Below are positions 1-11,336 of a stretch of 64,000 bases of DNA, one piece after another (within the stretch, counting starts at the first letter, position 1; each line of letters starts with the position of its first letter). The DNA comes from Triticum aestivum (taxonomy: Eukaryota > Streptophyta > Magnoliopsida > Poales > Poaceae). The translations under genes were made by a program, and so were the position numbers. A model generated the notes under the pieces. It saw nothing but the letters and a program-made list of their open reading frames with translations, was not told the origin of the DNA and ran no database searches. Location: contig NC_057804.1 of NCBI RefSeq assembly GCF_018294505.1, forward strand, positions 253,526,989 through 253,590,988. The letters are read 5' to 3'.

Positions 1-2131
1 CCGCCACCGACGAGAGCCACCGTGGCTACCGGCCACCCCACGGCTCCCCGACGCCTCCCAGAGCTCCGCGGGTCCTCCCTCTACCTCCTCAACGAGCCAT
101 GAGGCCCCGGACGTGCCGCCTCGCTGCCATCGCCGTCGTCTTCTACCTCGGAACCGCCGGCCATCTTCGTCAAATTCGTCGGCTCCGGTGCCTCCCCGAG
201 CTCACCGAGGCCACCACTGCACCCGCTGTGAGCTCCTGTGCTGTTTCCCCCTCTCCGTTCTCTCGTTTGCACACCGCAGCTGCCACTTCGCCGACGACCG
301 GAGCTCGCTGCCGCCGGCCATGTTGCCGTCGCGGCCATGGCTTGTTTCGGTCGCGTCCGAGCACGGCTTCGAGCTCGTGGGGCTCACAGGAAGCCCGTGC
401 GCAGCTCAGCTTGTCCAAAACCCCACCAGGTCCTCGCGCCCGTTACCACCCGAACCCCGGCGCCGCCGCGAGCTCCGTTCCGACGAGCTCCAGCGCCCCC
501 GCCACCACCCTCCTGCTCCTTTGGATACGGGAGAGCACGGGCTACGCCCCGGTGGTCTCCGCGCGCTTTTCCGCCACCTGCAGCCCATTCCGGCGAAGCA
601 CCGCCGCGCGGTTTGGTCGTCGCCGGCCGAACCCCGGCGAGGCTGACGTGGCGGCTTATTTAGCGCTAATCCCCACCATTAGCCACCCCACCAGCCGCTG
701 ACAGTGGGCCCCAGAGCCAAGTCAACCCTGGTCAGTGCGGGTTTGACCCAGGGTTAACCCCAGTGTCACTGATGTGTGGCACCCACACGTCAGGTTTGAC
801 CTGGTCAGACCTGCTGACGCCTCTGTGACGTCACGCTGACGCAGTAATTGTTTTTCTGGATTTTAAATAATTCAGGAAATTCCAGAAAATGCCTAAAACT
901 TCTAAAATTCATAGAAATTCAATCGTAACTCCAAATTAAATAAATTATATATGAAAAATTATCAGAAAAATTCAAGGAATCCATCTGTACCATTTTCATG
1001 CATGTTAGAACAACTTACCACTACTGTTTAGGGCAAATGAAGTGAATGGCATTTGAATAATCACATATGGAGTTTGAATTGAATTTTATATTCAAACCAA
1101 CTTCATTTAATCTGTTGCTAGTTGCATTAGCCCAAAAACACATTCATTTTGCCATGTCATGATCATGCATCATATTGTGCATTGCATTGATTGTGTTTCT
1201 TTCTGTGTTGCCGGTATTTGTCCCCTCTCAATGAACGTGATACCGATGATGTGATCGTTGACACTGATGAAGACTCAATGTTATCTTCAGAAGTGCCAGG
1301 CAAGCAAAACCCCCTTGTTCATTCCGATACAATCCTACTCTCTCGCTCCTGCTCTCTTTTACTGCATTAGGACAACACCGATTCAACTGTTACATGCTGC
1401 GGTAGCTGAACCCCTTTATCCTCTGCATGACCTGTCATTCCACAGTAATTAGATGAAACCCACTAGCATGAGTAGGAGTTGTTTGAGCCCTGTGGTGCCT
1501 ACTCATTCATGCTTGTTTGTCATGCCTGCTACTGCTTAGAGTTGAGTCAGGTCTGATTCATCGGGGATGAATCAGAGGTGTGTGAACATGTCCTACTGTG
1601 TGTGAGCTAAGTGTGTGAACACGATTTGGTAAAGGTAGCGGTGAGAGGCCATGTAGGAGTACATGGTGGGTTGTCTCATTGCAGCCGTCCTCAGGAACTG
1701 AGTTCTGTGTTTGTGATCCATGATTCAGCTACTACCACACATTGGGCCCGAAACCAATGGACCCTCTCGGCTTCTTGATCACCCTTGTCCGCTGTACAGG
1801 AGTTGCAAGTAGTTTCTGGTGTTTGTAGTATGCTGGAGGCCGTGCGCAGCGCTGACCGTAGGGGTGGGCTGTGATGCGGTAGGCACGTGGCCGGGTAAAC
1901 CGGGCGCCCGTTTGGTGTCACAGAACCCTGTACACATCGTTTGGGGCTGTGAGCGAAACTCCGGCCGGATCTCCTCATGGATGGAACCCGAATAGGCGAT
2001 AAACCTGGACTAGAGACTCGAGTGTTTAGGCAGGCCATGGCCGACACCCACGTTGGGCTTCCGCTTGAAGGTTGCCGAGTACATGTCGTGTAAACGGCGG
2101 TAAGTGGTGAGAGCGTGTGTGAAGAAGTACA

Positions 2132-2173
2132 CCCCTGCAGGGTTAATATGATCTATTCGAATAGCCGTGTCCG
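2132..2173 (+). promoter_or_regulatory. Conserved LTR block: cccctgcaggg, spacer, ctattcgaatag, gccgtg
   Basis: Bases 2132-2142 read cccctgcaggg and bases 2153-2164 are the perfect 12-bp palindrome ctattcgaatag, followed by gccgtgtccgcgg. The same ordered block occurs in reverse orientation in the LTR at 5526-9243 (6352-6382) and in weaker form in the solo LTR (54662-54700), although the rest of those LTRs has diverged. Function is unknown; a role in transcription or RNA packaging is only a guess. Confidence 0.5.
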
Positions 2174-3017
2174 CGGAAAAGGACTTCTGGGTTGCTTATA
2201 TCAGTTCATAGACAAGTGAAAGTGGATACTCTAAAATACGCAAGATAAGCGTGAGTGCTATGGATGGCGTTCTCGTAGGGAGACGGGAGCGGATCCATAG
2301 TGGTGTATTGGTTGGTGGATATGTGGACTCGTGTGCGCCACCTCAAAAGAGTTACTCGCAGTCGTAGTTTAGGATAGCCACCGAGTCAAAGCTGGCTTGC
2401 TGCAGTTAAACCCCACCATCCCCTTTGTTGATAATGAAGCATATGTAGTTAGTTCTGATGTAAGTCTTGCTGGGTACATTTGTACTCACGTTTGCCTATT
2501 TTATGTTTTTGCAGAGAGACTTCGGTCTCACTAGTAGTTTCGCGTGGACTTCGACGTTTAGCTTGTTACCTCAGCTACGATCTTGTGCCCCGGCAGAATC
2601 TGATAGATAGTCAGGCTTTCAAGCCTTTTACATTTATAGATGTCTGTACTCAGACATGATAGCTTCCGTTTGTGCTTTGACTTGTATGCTCTGATTGTTG
2701 GGTCATGAGACCCATGTTTGTAATATCTCGCTCCTCGGAGCCTATTGAATAAAGTACTTGTGTCGTAGAGTCATGTTGTGATGCTTCGTTGTATTTGCAC
2801 ATATCGAGCATATTGTGTGTATGATTGAAATGCTTGGTATGTGTGGGATCTGACTATCTAGTTGTTTATCTTTAGTAGCCTCTCTTACCGGGAAATGTCT
2901 CCTAGTGTTACCGCTGAGCCATGGTAGCTTGCTACTGCTCTGGAACACTTAGGCTGGCCGGCATGTGTCCTTCTTCGTTCCTGTGTCTGTCCCTTCGGGG
3001 AAATGTCACGCATTGAG

Positions 3018-3086
3018 TACCGGAGTCCTGTTAGCCCGCTACAGCCCGGTTTACCGGAGTCCTGCTAGCCCAGTGCTACAGCCCGG
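3018..3086 (+). repeat. Two-copy short tandem repeat (~33 bp unit)
   Basis: The motif starting taccggagtcctg and ending ctacagcccgg occurs at 3018-3049 and again at 3052-3086 with small differences. It lies near the 3' end of LTR-A. Confidence 0.6.
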
Positions 3087-3356
3087 ACCCACTTGCTGAT
3101 GACCGACACGTTCGAAGCTGGGTCATGGATGCCTGTCCCTGTAGGTCTGTGCCACTTTGGGTTTACGACTAGCCATGTCAGCCCGGGCTCCTTATCATAT
3201 GGATGCTAGCGACACTATCATATACGTGAGCCAAAAGGCGCAAACGGTCCCGGGCAAAGGTAAGGCGACACCCGTGGGGATACCGTGCGTGAGGCCGCAA
3301 AGTGATATGAGGTGTTACCGGCTAGGTCGATGTGACATCGAGTCGGGGTCCTGACA

Positions 3357-5525
3357 CATAACATGAACAAGTTTGTGATGAAAGTAAGGTAAGGATGTTG
3401 TCGATTGTAACTCAACTTACCAAGGGACAAGGATGGCACTTATCATCATGAATTCGATTGATATCCTGGAAGGAGTCAAAATGTTGATGATGATCACGAC
3501 AAATTTTGTCGAGAGGCACCACGAAGAAGTAATCGATCGGTGATGACAACAAGTCCAAGGAATGAAGAACCGAAAGGTTAATGGATCCAAGGGTATGACA
3601 CAAACTACAAACCAAGCTTGATGTTCAAAGCAAAATGATATGATGAGGAAGATCGACGTAAGCTCACCTCATCGTCAAAAAATTGTGCTCCGGGAAGGAC
3701 CAGGTAGCAGAGTTAAAATTTAGGACGATAATGATATAGCCGATCAGATTAGGAATGACTAGAAGGATTAATAAACTCATAAGCAACGAAAATTACTTAG
3801 AGTTATTGAATCGAAGTGCGGACTCGATTCACTATTCGGTGTTCTTGAGTGACTAATAACTCAGAACCCGAGGAAAATCTAAAATCGGTGAGAAATAACG
3901 GTTGATGTAGAACCCATAAGAAGTTATGCAGTTCCATGATATTCCTGAGATACCAGGGTGTAATACTTGACGGTTGATCAAAGTAAAGGTTGGACAGGTG
4001 CAATGATCTACAGAAGACAAGTACTTCACCTTGTCCGAGAAGTGGTATTTAAAGGAGAACATGGCCAGAACCACGATTGCAAAGGCCAGATCCCAGATAT
4101 AAGATAAACTTATACCAAGGGAACATTTAATTGAAGATAAGCTTTAATGATACGATCTACACCGTGTCCATGGGCATGAACACAAAGTTCAAGGTCAACT
4201 CCCACTTCTCCAATGCATAATCTTTCATTCACTTCTCGCATTCGTTGAAGTTGTAGTGTTGAAATTTTATCTGGCAAAACACCAGAGGAGTATGACTCAT
4301 GAAAACTTTCGGGTTCACATGGTTTTAGAGAAGGCATAGGTTCAACCCATCGGGGCATCTTAGAACATATACCATGAACTATATGATCAATTAACACATG
4401 CTCGAAGCAGAGCATGGTTGAGAAGAGCAAGGGATACAATTTACCAAAGGCATTATGTATCAAGGGAAGGACTCAAGGTTTTGAGAATATGCAGGAGCGT
4501 CGGATAATAATCCAACAAATGATTTGGTGGTCCACAAGGGATCTGATGCGAGCATTGATACCTAACCAGAAGAAGAAAGAACGCAAGGAGATATGATTAT
4601 AGAAACAACTGACTAATTCAAAGCTCGAATGCAAAGGAATTATGATTTCCAATTCCAGGGATCAGAAGCAAACACTCTGATTAAGGATGGATAAGTTGAA
4701 TAGACTTAGGGGTACGATCAACAACAATCTTAATTGGTTGAGAACCAGCTCATGTTCAAACTGACACTGACCTGGAAGAATGAATTCTAGGATTCGGAAT
4801 ACGAGCATCCTCAACATATTGAATCAACGGACTTAAAATGATAAAGACAAGGGATGCTAATAAGATTACAAGACTTATGGGATTAACCATAATGCAAGCA
4901 AGCAAGAATTTCAAGAGCAATAGGCTGCTCAGGATATTCGGTAGATCAAATGGTATTTCGAATTCTTTTGCGAAACACATGAACAATTGGTAATGAGCGG
5001 ATACTTAATAAGTGCGAGGAATTATCCATAGGGGTATTCATGCGGCATATATAAGGCAGTGGCTCAAGAGATTCTTAAAAGTCGAAGAATAATTCGATGC
5101 ATCTTGTAATAAAAAGAGCAGCTGGGGATGATGTAAGAACAATAGGTGTATGTATTTATCCATATGGGCATTTCAATGGTAGGAAATTGCAAAAGCAATG
5201 GTCACAATGCCCTGAAAGAACATCGGAGAACATCTTCGGAATCCTTCGGTGCACCAAGCAATCATCTGGAGTAAGGGCTCTCCGGGAGGAAGTAATTACG
5301 AGAACCTAGAGTTAGAGTTAGAAAAATCATTTATCCCAAATAGAAGAGACATTATAATCCCAGAGTATAGACGAGGAACAAAAAGATCCTAATACCACCC
5401 AATGGCGACGTGGGCCCGTAAGCCGCACAACCATGTTAGTAAAAACTTTTTCAATGACTAGACTCAACTTCGGCCAAGGAGTTGGAAAGGGGGATTCCTA
5501 CAGGCAGTCGGCTTTGATACCAACT
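3357..5525 (-). mobile_element. R1 internal domain, apparently non-coding (LARD-like)
   Basis: This 2.2 kb lies on the internal side of the primer-binding site of the LTR at 5526-9243, so on the minus strand it should be the leader and start of gag. The open frames here are short (longest about 117 codons at 4110-4463 on the minus strand) and I see no CCHC knuckle, protease or RT motif. I read it as the internal domain of a large non-coding LTR element, or as gag decayed beyond recognition. Its far end is cut by LTR-A at 3356. Confidence 0.5.
5510..5523 (-). other. Primer-binding site, initiator tRNA-Met type
   Basis: On the minus strand this reads TTGGTATCAAAGCC, close to the plant initiator tRNA-Met primer site TGGTATCAGAGC, and it lies two bases inside the LTR end at 5526. 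It fixes R1 as a minus-strand element and 5526-9243 as its 5' LTR. Confidence 0.75.
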
Positions 5526-6351
5526 TGTGACGCCCCCGATTCAATCATACACTAATCATGCACGCAAATGTGTATGATCAAGATTAGGGACTCACCAGAA
5601 GATATCACAACACAACTCTAAAAACTAAAATCAGTCATACAAGCATCATATTACAAGCCAGGGGCCTCGAGGGCTCGAATACAAGTGCTCGAACATAAAC
5701 GAGTCAGCGGAAGCAACAATATCTAAGTACAGACATCAGTTAAACAAGTTGCCATAAGATGGCTAGCACAAACTGGGATATAGATCGAAAGAGGCGCATG
5801 CCTCCTGCCTGGGATCCTCCTAACTACTCCTGGTCGTCGTCAGCGGCCTGCACGTAGTAGTAGGCACCTCTAGTGTACTAGGAGTCTTCGTCCACGGTGG
5901 CGTCTGTCCCCTGGGCTTCAACGTCTGGTTGCGGCATCCAAGAAGAAGAGGAAAAAAGGGGGAAAAGAGGGAGCAAAGCAACCATGAGTACTCATCTAAA
6001 GTACTCGCAAGCAAGGATCTACACTACATATGCATGGGTATATGTGTAAAGAGGCAATATCGGTGGACTGAATTGCAGAATGCCATAATAAGAGGGGGAT
6101 AACTAGTCCTATCGAACACTACGCTTCTGGCAGCCACCGTCTTGCAGCATATAGGATAGAGTAGATTGATGTCCTCCAAGTAGCATCGCATAGCATAATC
6201 CTACCCAGCGATCCTCCCCTTGTTGCCCTGTCGGAAAGAGATCACCAGGTTGTCTCTAGAACTTGTCTAGGTGTGTTTTATTAAGTATCCAGTTCTAGTT
6301 TTCATAAGGTCAAGGTACAACTCCGGGTCGTCCTTTTACCGAGGTACACGG

Positions 6352-6382
6352 CTATTCGAATAGATCAACTTCCCTGCAGGGG
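6352..6382 (-). promoter_or_regulatory. Conserved LTR palindrome block (second copy)
   Basis: ctattcgaatag at 6352-6363 and ccctgcagggg at 6372-6382 reproduce, in reverse orientation, the block in LTR-A at 2132-2173. Confidence 0.5.
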
Positions 6383-7864
6383 TGCACCACATAACCCAAC
6401 ACGCTCGACCCCCTTTGGCCGGACACACTTTCCTGGGTCATGCCCGGCCTCGGAAGATCAACACGTTGCAGCCCCACCTAGGCACAACAGAGAGGTCAGC
6501 ACGCCGGTCTAAATCCTATGTGCGCAGGGATCTAGGCCCATCGCCCATTGCACACCTGCACATTGCGTACGCGGCCGGAAGCAGACCTAGCCCCGTTAAT
6601 ACACGAGCAGGCTTACGGCCTAATCCGGCACGCGCCGCTCAGTCGCTCACGTCATGAAGGCTTCTGCTGATACCACGACGCCGAGTACCCATAACTATTC
6701 CCGCATAGTTGGTTAGTGCGTATAGGCGAGTGGCCAAACTCAGATGAAATACCAAGATCTCGTTAAGCGTGTTATTATGAAGTAACCGCGAACGCCGACC
6801 AGGGCCAGGCCAACTTCTCGCCTAGGTGGTCTCAACCTGCACTGTCACTCCGCCACAAAGTAACAGTCGGGGCCGTCAGGAACCCAGGCCCACCTCTACC
6901 GGGATGGAGCCACCTGTCCTTCCAACCCCCACATCGAAATCACTTGCGGGCACTCAACGAGCCAACCTGACTTTAGTCACCACCTAAATAGTATGTATAG
7001 TATAGTATATACCCGTGATCACCTCCCGAGTGATCACGGCCCGATAGTATAGCATGGCAGACTGACAAGAATGTAGGGCCACTAATGGTAAACTAGCATC
7101 CTATACTAAGCATTTAGGATTGCAGGTAAGGTATCAACAGATGTAGCAACAATGACAGGCTATGCAATAGAATAGGATTAATCGAAACAGTAACATGCTA
7201 CACTACTCTAATGCAAGCAGTAGAGAGAAGAATAGGCGATATCTAGTGATCAAGGGGGGGGGCTTGCCTGGTTGCTCTGGCAAGGAGGGGTCGTCAACAC
7301 CGTAGTCGAACTGGGATTGCCGGCAGTCTCGGGGTCTACTGGAAAGAAGTAACGGAGGGGAACACAATAAATAACAGAGCAATCCAAGCATCACAAAGCG
7401 TAACATGGCAATACGTGGTGCTAGAAGTGACCTAACCCAGTAGTAGGTGATACCCGTGAAGTGGGGAAACATCTGGGAAAGTATCCCCGGTGTTTCGCGT
7501 TTTCGGACAGATGAACCGGAGGTGAAATGTCACAGGTTCGCTATGCTAGGGAGGCATGGCTGGCGAACAGGCTACGTATTCAGATTCGTCTCGTCGTTCT
7601 GAGCAACTTTCATGTACCGAGTATTTTCATCCGAGTTACGGATTATTTTATATGATTTTTATAAGTTTAAATGATTTTCTAAATTTCCAGCATTTATTTT
7701 AATTCAAAAATAAAAGAGAAATTGCTAAATATACCCAGCCCTGTGTACACACCAGTTTACACATGGACTGACATGTGGGCCAGGGGGACCCAGTTGACCA
7801 GTCAATGTTTGACTGGTCAACAGGGGGTGGGGGCCCCGTGTCATTGACAGATTAGGCTAATCAA

Positions 7865-7985
7865 GGTTTAATTAAGTTAACTAGTGATTAGGTTATTCTA
7901 ATCAGTATTAATTAAGTTAATTAATTCTTTAATTAATTAATTAATTAATTTTGTTATTATTATTATTTTTTAAATTATTTTCTTA
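7865..7985. repeat. AT-rich low-complexity tract (TTAATTAA / TTATTA)
   Basis: Runs of ttaattaattaa followed by ttattattatta and T-rich sequence inside the R1 LTR. It is simple sequence with no gene content. Confidence 0.8.
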
Positions 7986-9243
7986 ATTTTTTTTAATTTC
8001 GTTCTGGGCGCGGGGTCCCCTTGTCATTAGCCCTAGGGGCCATAGCGGGTCTGGCGTTGCGGGCGAACGGGCACAGGGCACGGGCGTCGATGTGCGGGCG
8101 GCCGACGTCGGCGACGGCCGGTGACGACGGCACGAGGCGGAGCCGGGAGTGCACGAGGCAAGGTCGTGGCCTCGCGGGGGCGCCAGCGCGCGGCAGCAAA
8201 GGCCGGTGCGGTGCGGCCCGGGTGCGAGGCACCGCGGCGCGAGGCGGGGAGTAGCGGCAGCGACGGCGCTACCAGCAGTCAGGTCAGCGGGGGGCGCGAA
8301 GGCGCAGGAAGCCGGATGACGCCGGTGGGCGCGGGTAGCACGGTGGCCAGGAGCACGGGGGGGTGATGGCCAGTGTGAGGAGCACGGAGAGCGGCGGAGA
8401 GGGGAAGAAGAGGCCGAGGGCCTCACCGTGGATAGCAGGGGACGGGGCAACGGGGGTCGAGGAGGGGGCCGGGGACAAGGCGGTGAAGAGGAGGCAGGCC
8501 GGTGGGAAGGAGGAAGCAGGCCGGCGAGAGAGCTCCGGGCTGCGCCGGCGTGCTGACGATCCGGCGAGGCGCAGCGGCGACGAGCAACGGGGCGCAGCGG
8601 GGGCGACGGGCGCTGCGCCCCGATCCAGATCCAAAGAGGGGGATCGTGGGGAATGAGAGAGGGAGCAATGCGGGGAGTGGGCTAGGGTTCGGCGGGAATG
8701 GGGGGTTAAGCAGGGGGCAGCGGGCCGGCAGGTCGGGCGGTTGGCCAGCTAGCTGGGCCGGTTGTCCCAGCGGTTTTTTTAATCTCTGTATTATTGTTTC
8801 CTTTTTCTTTTTACTTATTTACTTTTCTTTTATTGTGTTGTATCTTTGTTTCCTATTGTTTATGTTTTTGTAAAATATATACTTGGCATCTAGTTTAGTA
8901 TTTCTATTTAGTCCACTATCATAAAAAGTCTAGTCCCCAAATAATTTAGTATCATATTTTATTAATTAATAAAGGCATTTAAATAATTAGATTTGCTACT
9001 ATTTAAATCTTTTAGTGCAGTTAAGCATTTCATAAAAGGTTGGTTTCACCACCATAATCACCTATGCATAATCTGGCATGATCCCAACATTTTAGTTTCA
9101 TTGTTTGAAAACTTTTGTGGTTTGCCTGAGTTTTTAATTTGAATTCGAATCAGTTTCGAACTAACGCAAGATAGTAATAGTAATCGGGGTGACGTGGCAT
9201 CATTAGCAGAGGTTCACTGTAGCTTAATTATCTGGGCGTCACA

Positions 9244-10645
9244 CCCACTACCTATGTATGATAGCTTTCCTGATGAACAATTAGCATTCATTAATGCTTC
9301 TCGCACTACTCCATGGTATGCTGATTATGCTAATTACATTGTCGCTCAATTTATACCACCTAGTTTCACATACCAGCAAAAGAAAAAGTTCTTTTATGAT
9401 TTAAGACATTACTTCTGGGATAACCCACACCTTTATAAAGAAGGAGTAGATGGTGTTATAGACGTTGTGTACCTGAGCATGAATAGGAACAGATCCTACA
9501 CAAGTGTCACTCTGAACCATATGGAGGACACCACGCTGGAGATAGAAGTGCACATAAGGTATTGCAATCTGGTTTTTACTGGCCTACTCTCTTCAAAGAT
9601 GCCCGTAAGTTTGTCTTGTCTTGTGATGAATGTCAGGGAGTCGGTAATATTAGTAGACGTCAAGAAATGCCTATGAATTATTCTCTTGTTATTGAACTAT
9701 TTGATGTTTGGGGCTTTGATTATATGGGACCATTTCCTGCCTCTAATGGATATACACATATTTTAGTTGCTATTGATTACGTTACTAAGTGGGTAGAAGC
9801 TATTCCAACTAGTAGTGCTGATCATAACACCTCTACTAATATGCTTAAAGAAGTTATTTTTCCGAGGTTTGGAGTCCCTAGATATCCCATGACTGATGGT
9901 GGTTCACATTTTATTCATGGTGTTTTCCGTAAAATGCTTGCTAAGTATGATGTTAATCATAGAATTGCATCTCCATATCATCCGCAGTCTAGTGGTCAAG
10001 TAGAGTTGAGTAATAGAGAGCTAAAATTACTTTTGCAAAAGACTGTTAATAGATCTAGAAAGAATTGGTCCAAGAAACTTGATGATGCATTATGGGCCTA
10101 TAGAACTGCATATAAAAATCTGATGGGTATGTCTCCGTATGGTTTATGGAAAAGCATGTCACTTACCTCTCGAACTTGAACATAAGGCATATTGGGCCAT
10201 TAAAGAGCTCAACTATGATTTCAAACTTACTGGTGAGAAGAGGTTATTTAACATTAGCTCACTTGATGAATGGAGAACCCAAGCCTATGAAAATGCCAAG
10301 CTGTTTAAAGAAAAAGTTAAAAGATGGCATGACAAAAGGATACAAAAGCGTGAGTTTAACGTAGGTGATTGTGTGTTGCTATTCAACTCTCGTTTAAGAT
10401 TTTTTGCAGGAGAACTTCTCTCTAAATGGGAAGGTCCTTACGTTATCGAGGAGGTCTATCGTTCCGGTGCCATAAAAATCAACAACTTCGAAGGCACAAG
10501 TTCGAGGGTGGTGAACGACCAAAGAATCAAACATTATATCTCAGGTAATCCTATAAATGTTGAAACTAATATTATTGAAACCGTAACCCCAAAGGAATAC
10601 ATAAGGGACACTTTCCCGAACGTTTCAGACTCCAAAAAGGAATAG
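9244..10645 (+). pseudogene. Integrase region of AT1 pol (broken)
   Basis: Gypsy integrase inserts element cDNA into the host chromosome. The frame enters at the linker ([14 protein letters not shown]), then a one-base deletion near 9463 shifts the frame, and a TAG at 9484-9486 replaces the CAG found in AT3. From 9562 the core is open: a CDECQ zinc-finger half, first Asp in GFDYMGPFP, second Asp in TDGGSHF, and Glu in YHPQSSGQVELSNRE. Another frameshift near 10140 moves the C-terminal part (ACHLPLELEHKAYWAIKELN onward) to a different frame that closes at 10645. The catalytic Asp-Asp-Glu residues are therefore readable but split over three frames, so no working enzyme is expected. The R1 LTR removes everything upstream. 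Confidence 0.88.
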
Positions 10646-10699
10646 GTATGTGGTACGATAAGTAAACTGACTCCAAAACAGTTCTAATAGTAATTTTTC

Positions 10700-10716
10700 T
10701 CCGCTTTGGAATATTT
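10700..10716 (+). repeat. Left target-site duplication of the LINE fragment
   Basis: tccgctttggaatattt; it matches 11066-11082 at 16 of 17 positions. Sister copies (AT2 near 16785, AT3 near 62345) have this stretch only once and uninterrupted. Confidence 0.8.
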
Positions 10717-11065
10717 TTTTTGACTATATACTTCAAGGCAACAGCCTCACAGTCCTTTATTAAAGCTAGTAGCGAAAGAGATACAAAGTTACATTAAAAT
10801 AACCAAGGCTAGGGAGGAGAGGCTACTTACAAAGAGTGTTTAAGGTAGGGCAGCTATCCAAGAAGTTAGACTATTTCTATATTTACACTTGATTCTATGA
10901 GCTAAAAGAGAAATGTCATGAATAAAGTTCCTCCTCCAGGATCTGAAAGTAGGCAACTCATTTTTGAAAATCTTCCCATTCCTTTATGTCCAAATATTCC
11001 AAGTAGCCGTGAATACTACCTCAGAAAAAATGGGTAGCCAAAGTCCTTCCTTGCAGCGCAAGCCA
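10717..11065 (-). mobile_element. 5'-truncated LINE (L1-type) 3' end
   Basis: A ~349 bp insertion absent from the sister copies AT2 and AT3. Its left edge is a T-run (10714-10721), the poly(A) tail of a minus-strand element, and it is bounded by a 17-bp target duplication, the hallmark of target-primed reverse transcription. On the minus strand the right-hand part reads a WNIW-type motif with basic and Trp residues resembling the zinc-binding C-terminal region of plant LINE reverse transcriptases. The frame is interrupted. The rest is 3' UTR. Only the last few hundred bases of a LINE are present, so it is dead on arrival, as is usual. Confidence 0.8.
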
Positions 11066-11082
11066 TCCGCTTTCGAATATTT
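11066..11082 (+). repeat. Right target-site duplication of the LINE fragment
   Basis: tccgctttcgaatattt, one mismatch from 10700-10716; AT1 sequence resumes immediately after it. Confidence 0.8.
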
Positions 11083-11336
11083 AAGAATTTTGGAAAATAA
11101 GAAGTAGTCTGGGAAGGACACGAGGCCTCCACGAGGGTGGAGGGCGCGCTCACCCTTACTGGGCGCCCCCCTTCCTCATGGGCACCTCGTATGCTCTCCA
11201 GACCCCGTTTTCGTGCACGATACTTCTTTTGGTCGGTAAAAATTCATTATATAATCTCCCGAAGGTTTTGACCACCGTATCACACAAAAATCTTCTGTCT
11301 TTGTTTTGAGCTGTTTCTGCCGCAGATTAGAGCAAT
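11083..11336 (+). promoter_or_regulatory. LTR-like region with GC quasi-palindrome upstream of the AT1 extra ORF
   Basis: Between pol and the small ORF lies a GC-rich quasi-palindrome at 11119-11190 (arms based on CACGAGGGTGG and CCTCATGGGCACCTCGT, centre rich in GGCGCG), followed about 60 bases later by a TATA-like attatataat at about 11247 and then the ATG at 11337. The AT1 LTR shows the same order: TTTTGGAAT...AAGAA...GTA, then the quasi-palindrome at 13554-13638, then a TATA-like ctatatgaa. I infer an internal promoter for the downstream ORF. It could instead be an RNA structure used for translation or packaging. Confidence 0.45.

Larger units (their letters stand above)
1..3356 (+). mobile_element. 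LTR-A: right part of a long Gypsy-type LTR
   Basis: The sequence ends in CCTGACA at 3351-3356, a normal LTR 3' terminus, and its left end lies outside the window. What follows (cataacatgaac) is not a primer-binding site, so this is a 3' LTR or a solo LTR rather than a 5' LTR. Bases 1-720 are very GC-rich with overlapping open frames on both strands, as in the long LTR at 5526-9243. Bases 840-1260 are AT-rich. An AATAAA signal lies near 2747. No protein family is recognisable. It interrupts the internal domain of the minus-strand element R1 (3357-9243), so it inserted later. The probable right-hand target duplication is cataa; the left partner is not in the window. Confidence 0.7.
5526..9243 (-). 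mobile_element. R1 5' LTR (3.7 kb)
   Basis: On the minus strand the LTR starts TGTGACGCCC at 9243 and ends GGGGGCGTCACA at 5526, so the termini are inverted. It is unusually long at about 3718 bp. It contains a GC-rich block (about 7990-8760), an AT-rich TTAATTAA-type tract (7865-7985) and the conserved palindrome block at 6352-6382. The GC-rich part gives several overlapping frames of 80-155 codons on both strands; none resembles a protein and they look like composition artefacts. The right end cuts the pol reading frame of AT1 at 9244, with cccac as the likely target duplication on that side; the left partner has been lost. Confidence 0.75.

Noticed and set aside
81..701. Overlapping open frames on both strands in GC-rich sequence at the window start
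   Set aside because: GC-rich LTR with few stops in any frame; Arg/Pro/Ser-rich products without domains, and similar blocks occur in other long LTRs.
4110..4463. 117-codon minus-strand frame in R1 as gag
   Set aside because: No gag, zinc-knuckle or protease motif; isolated between stops in a stretch of random-like short frames.
7983..8873. Several open frames of 80-155 codons on both strands
   Set aside because: Composition-driven frames in the R1 LTR; mutual overlap and no protein-like features.
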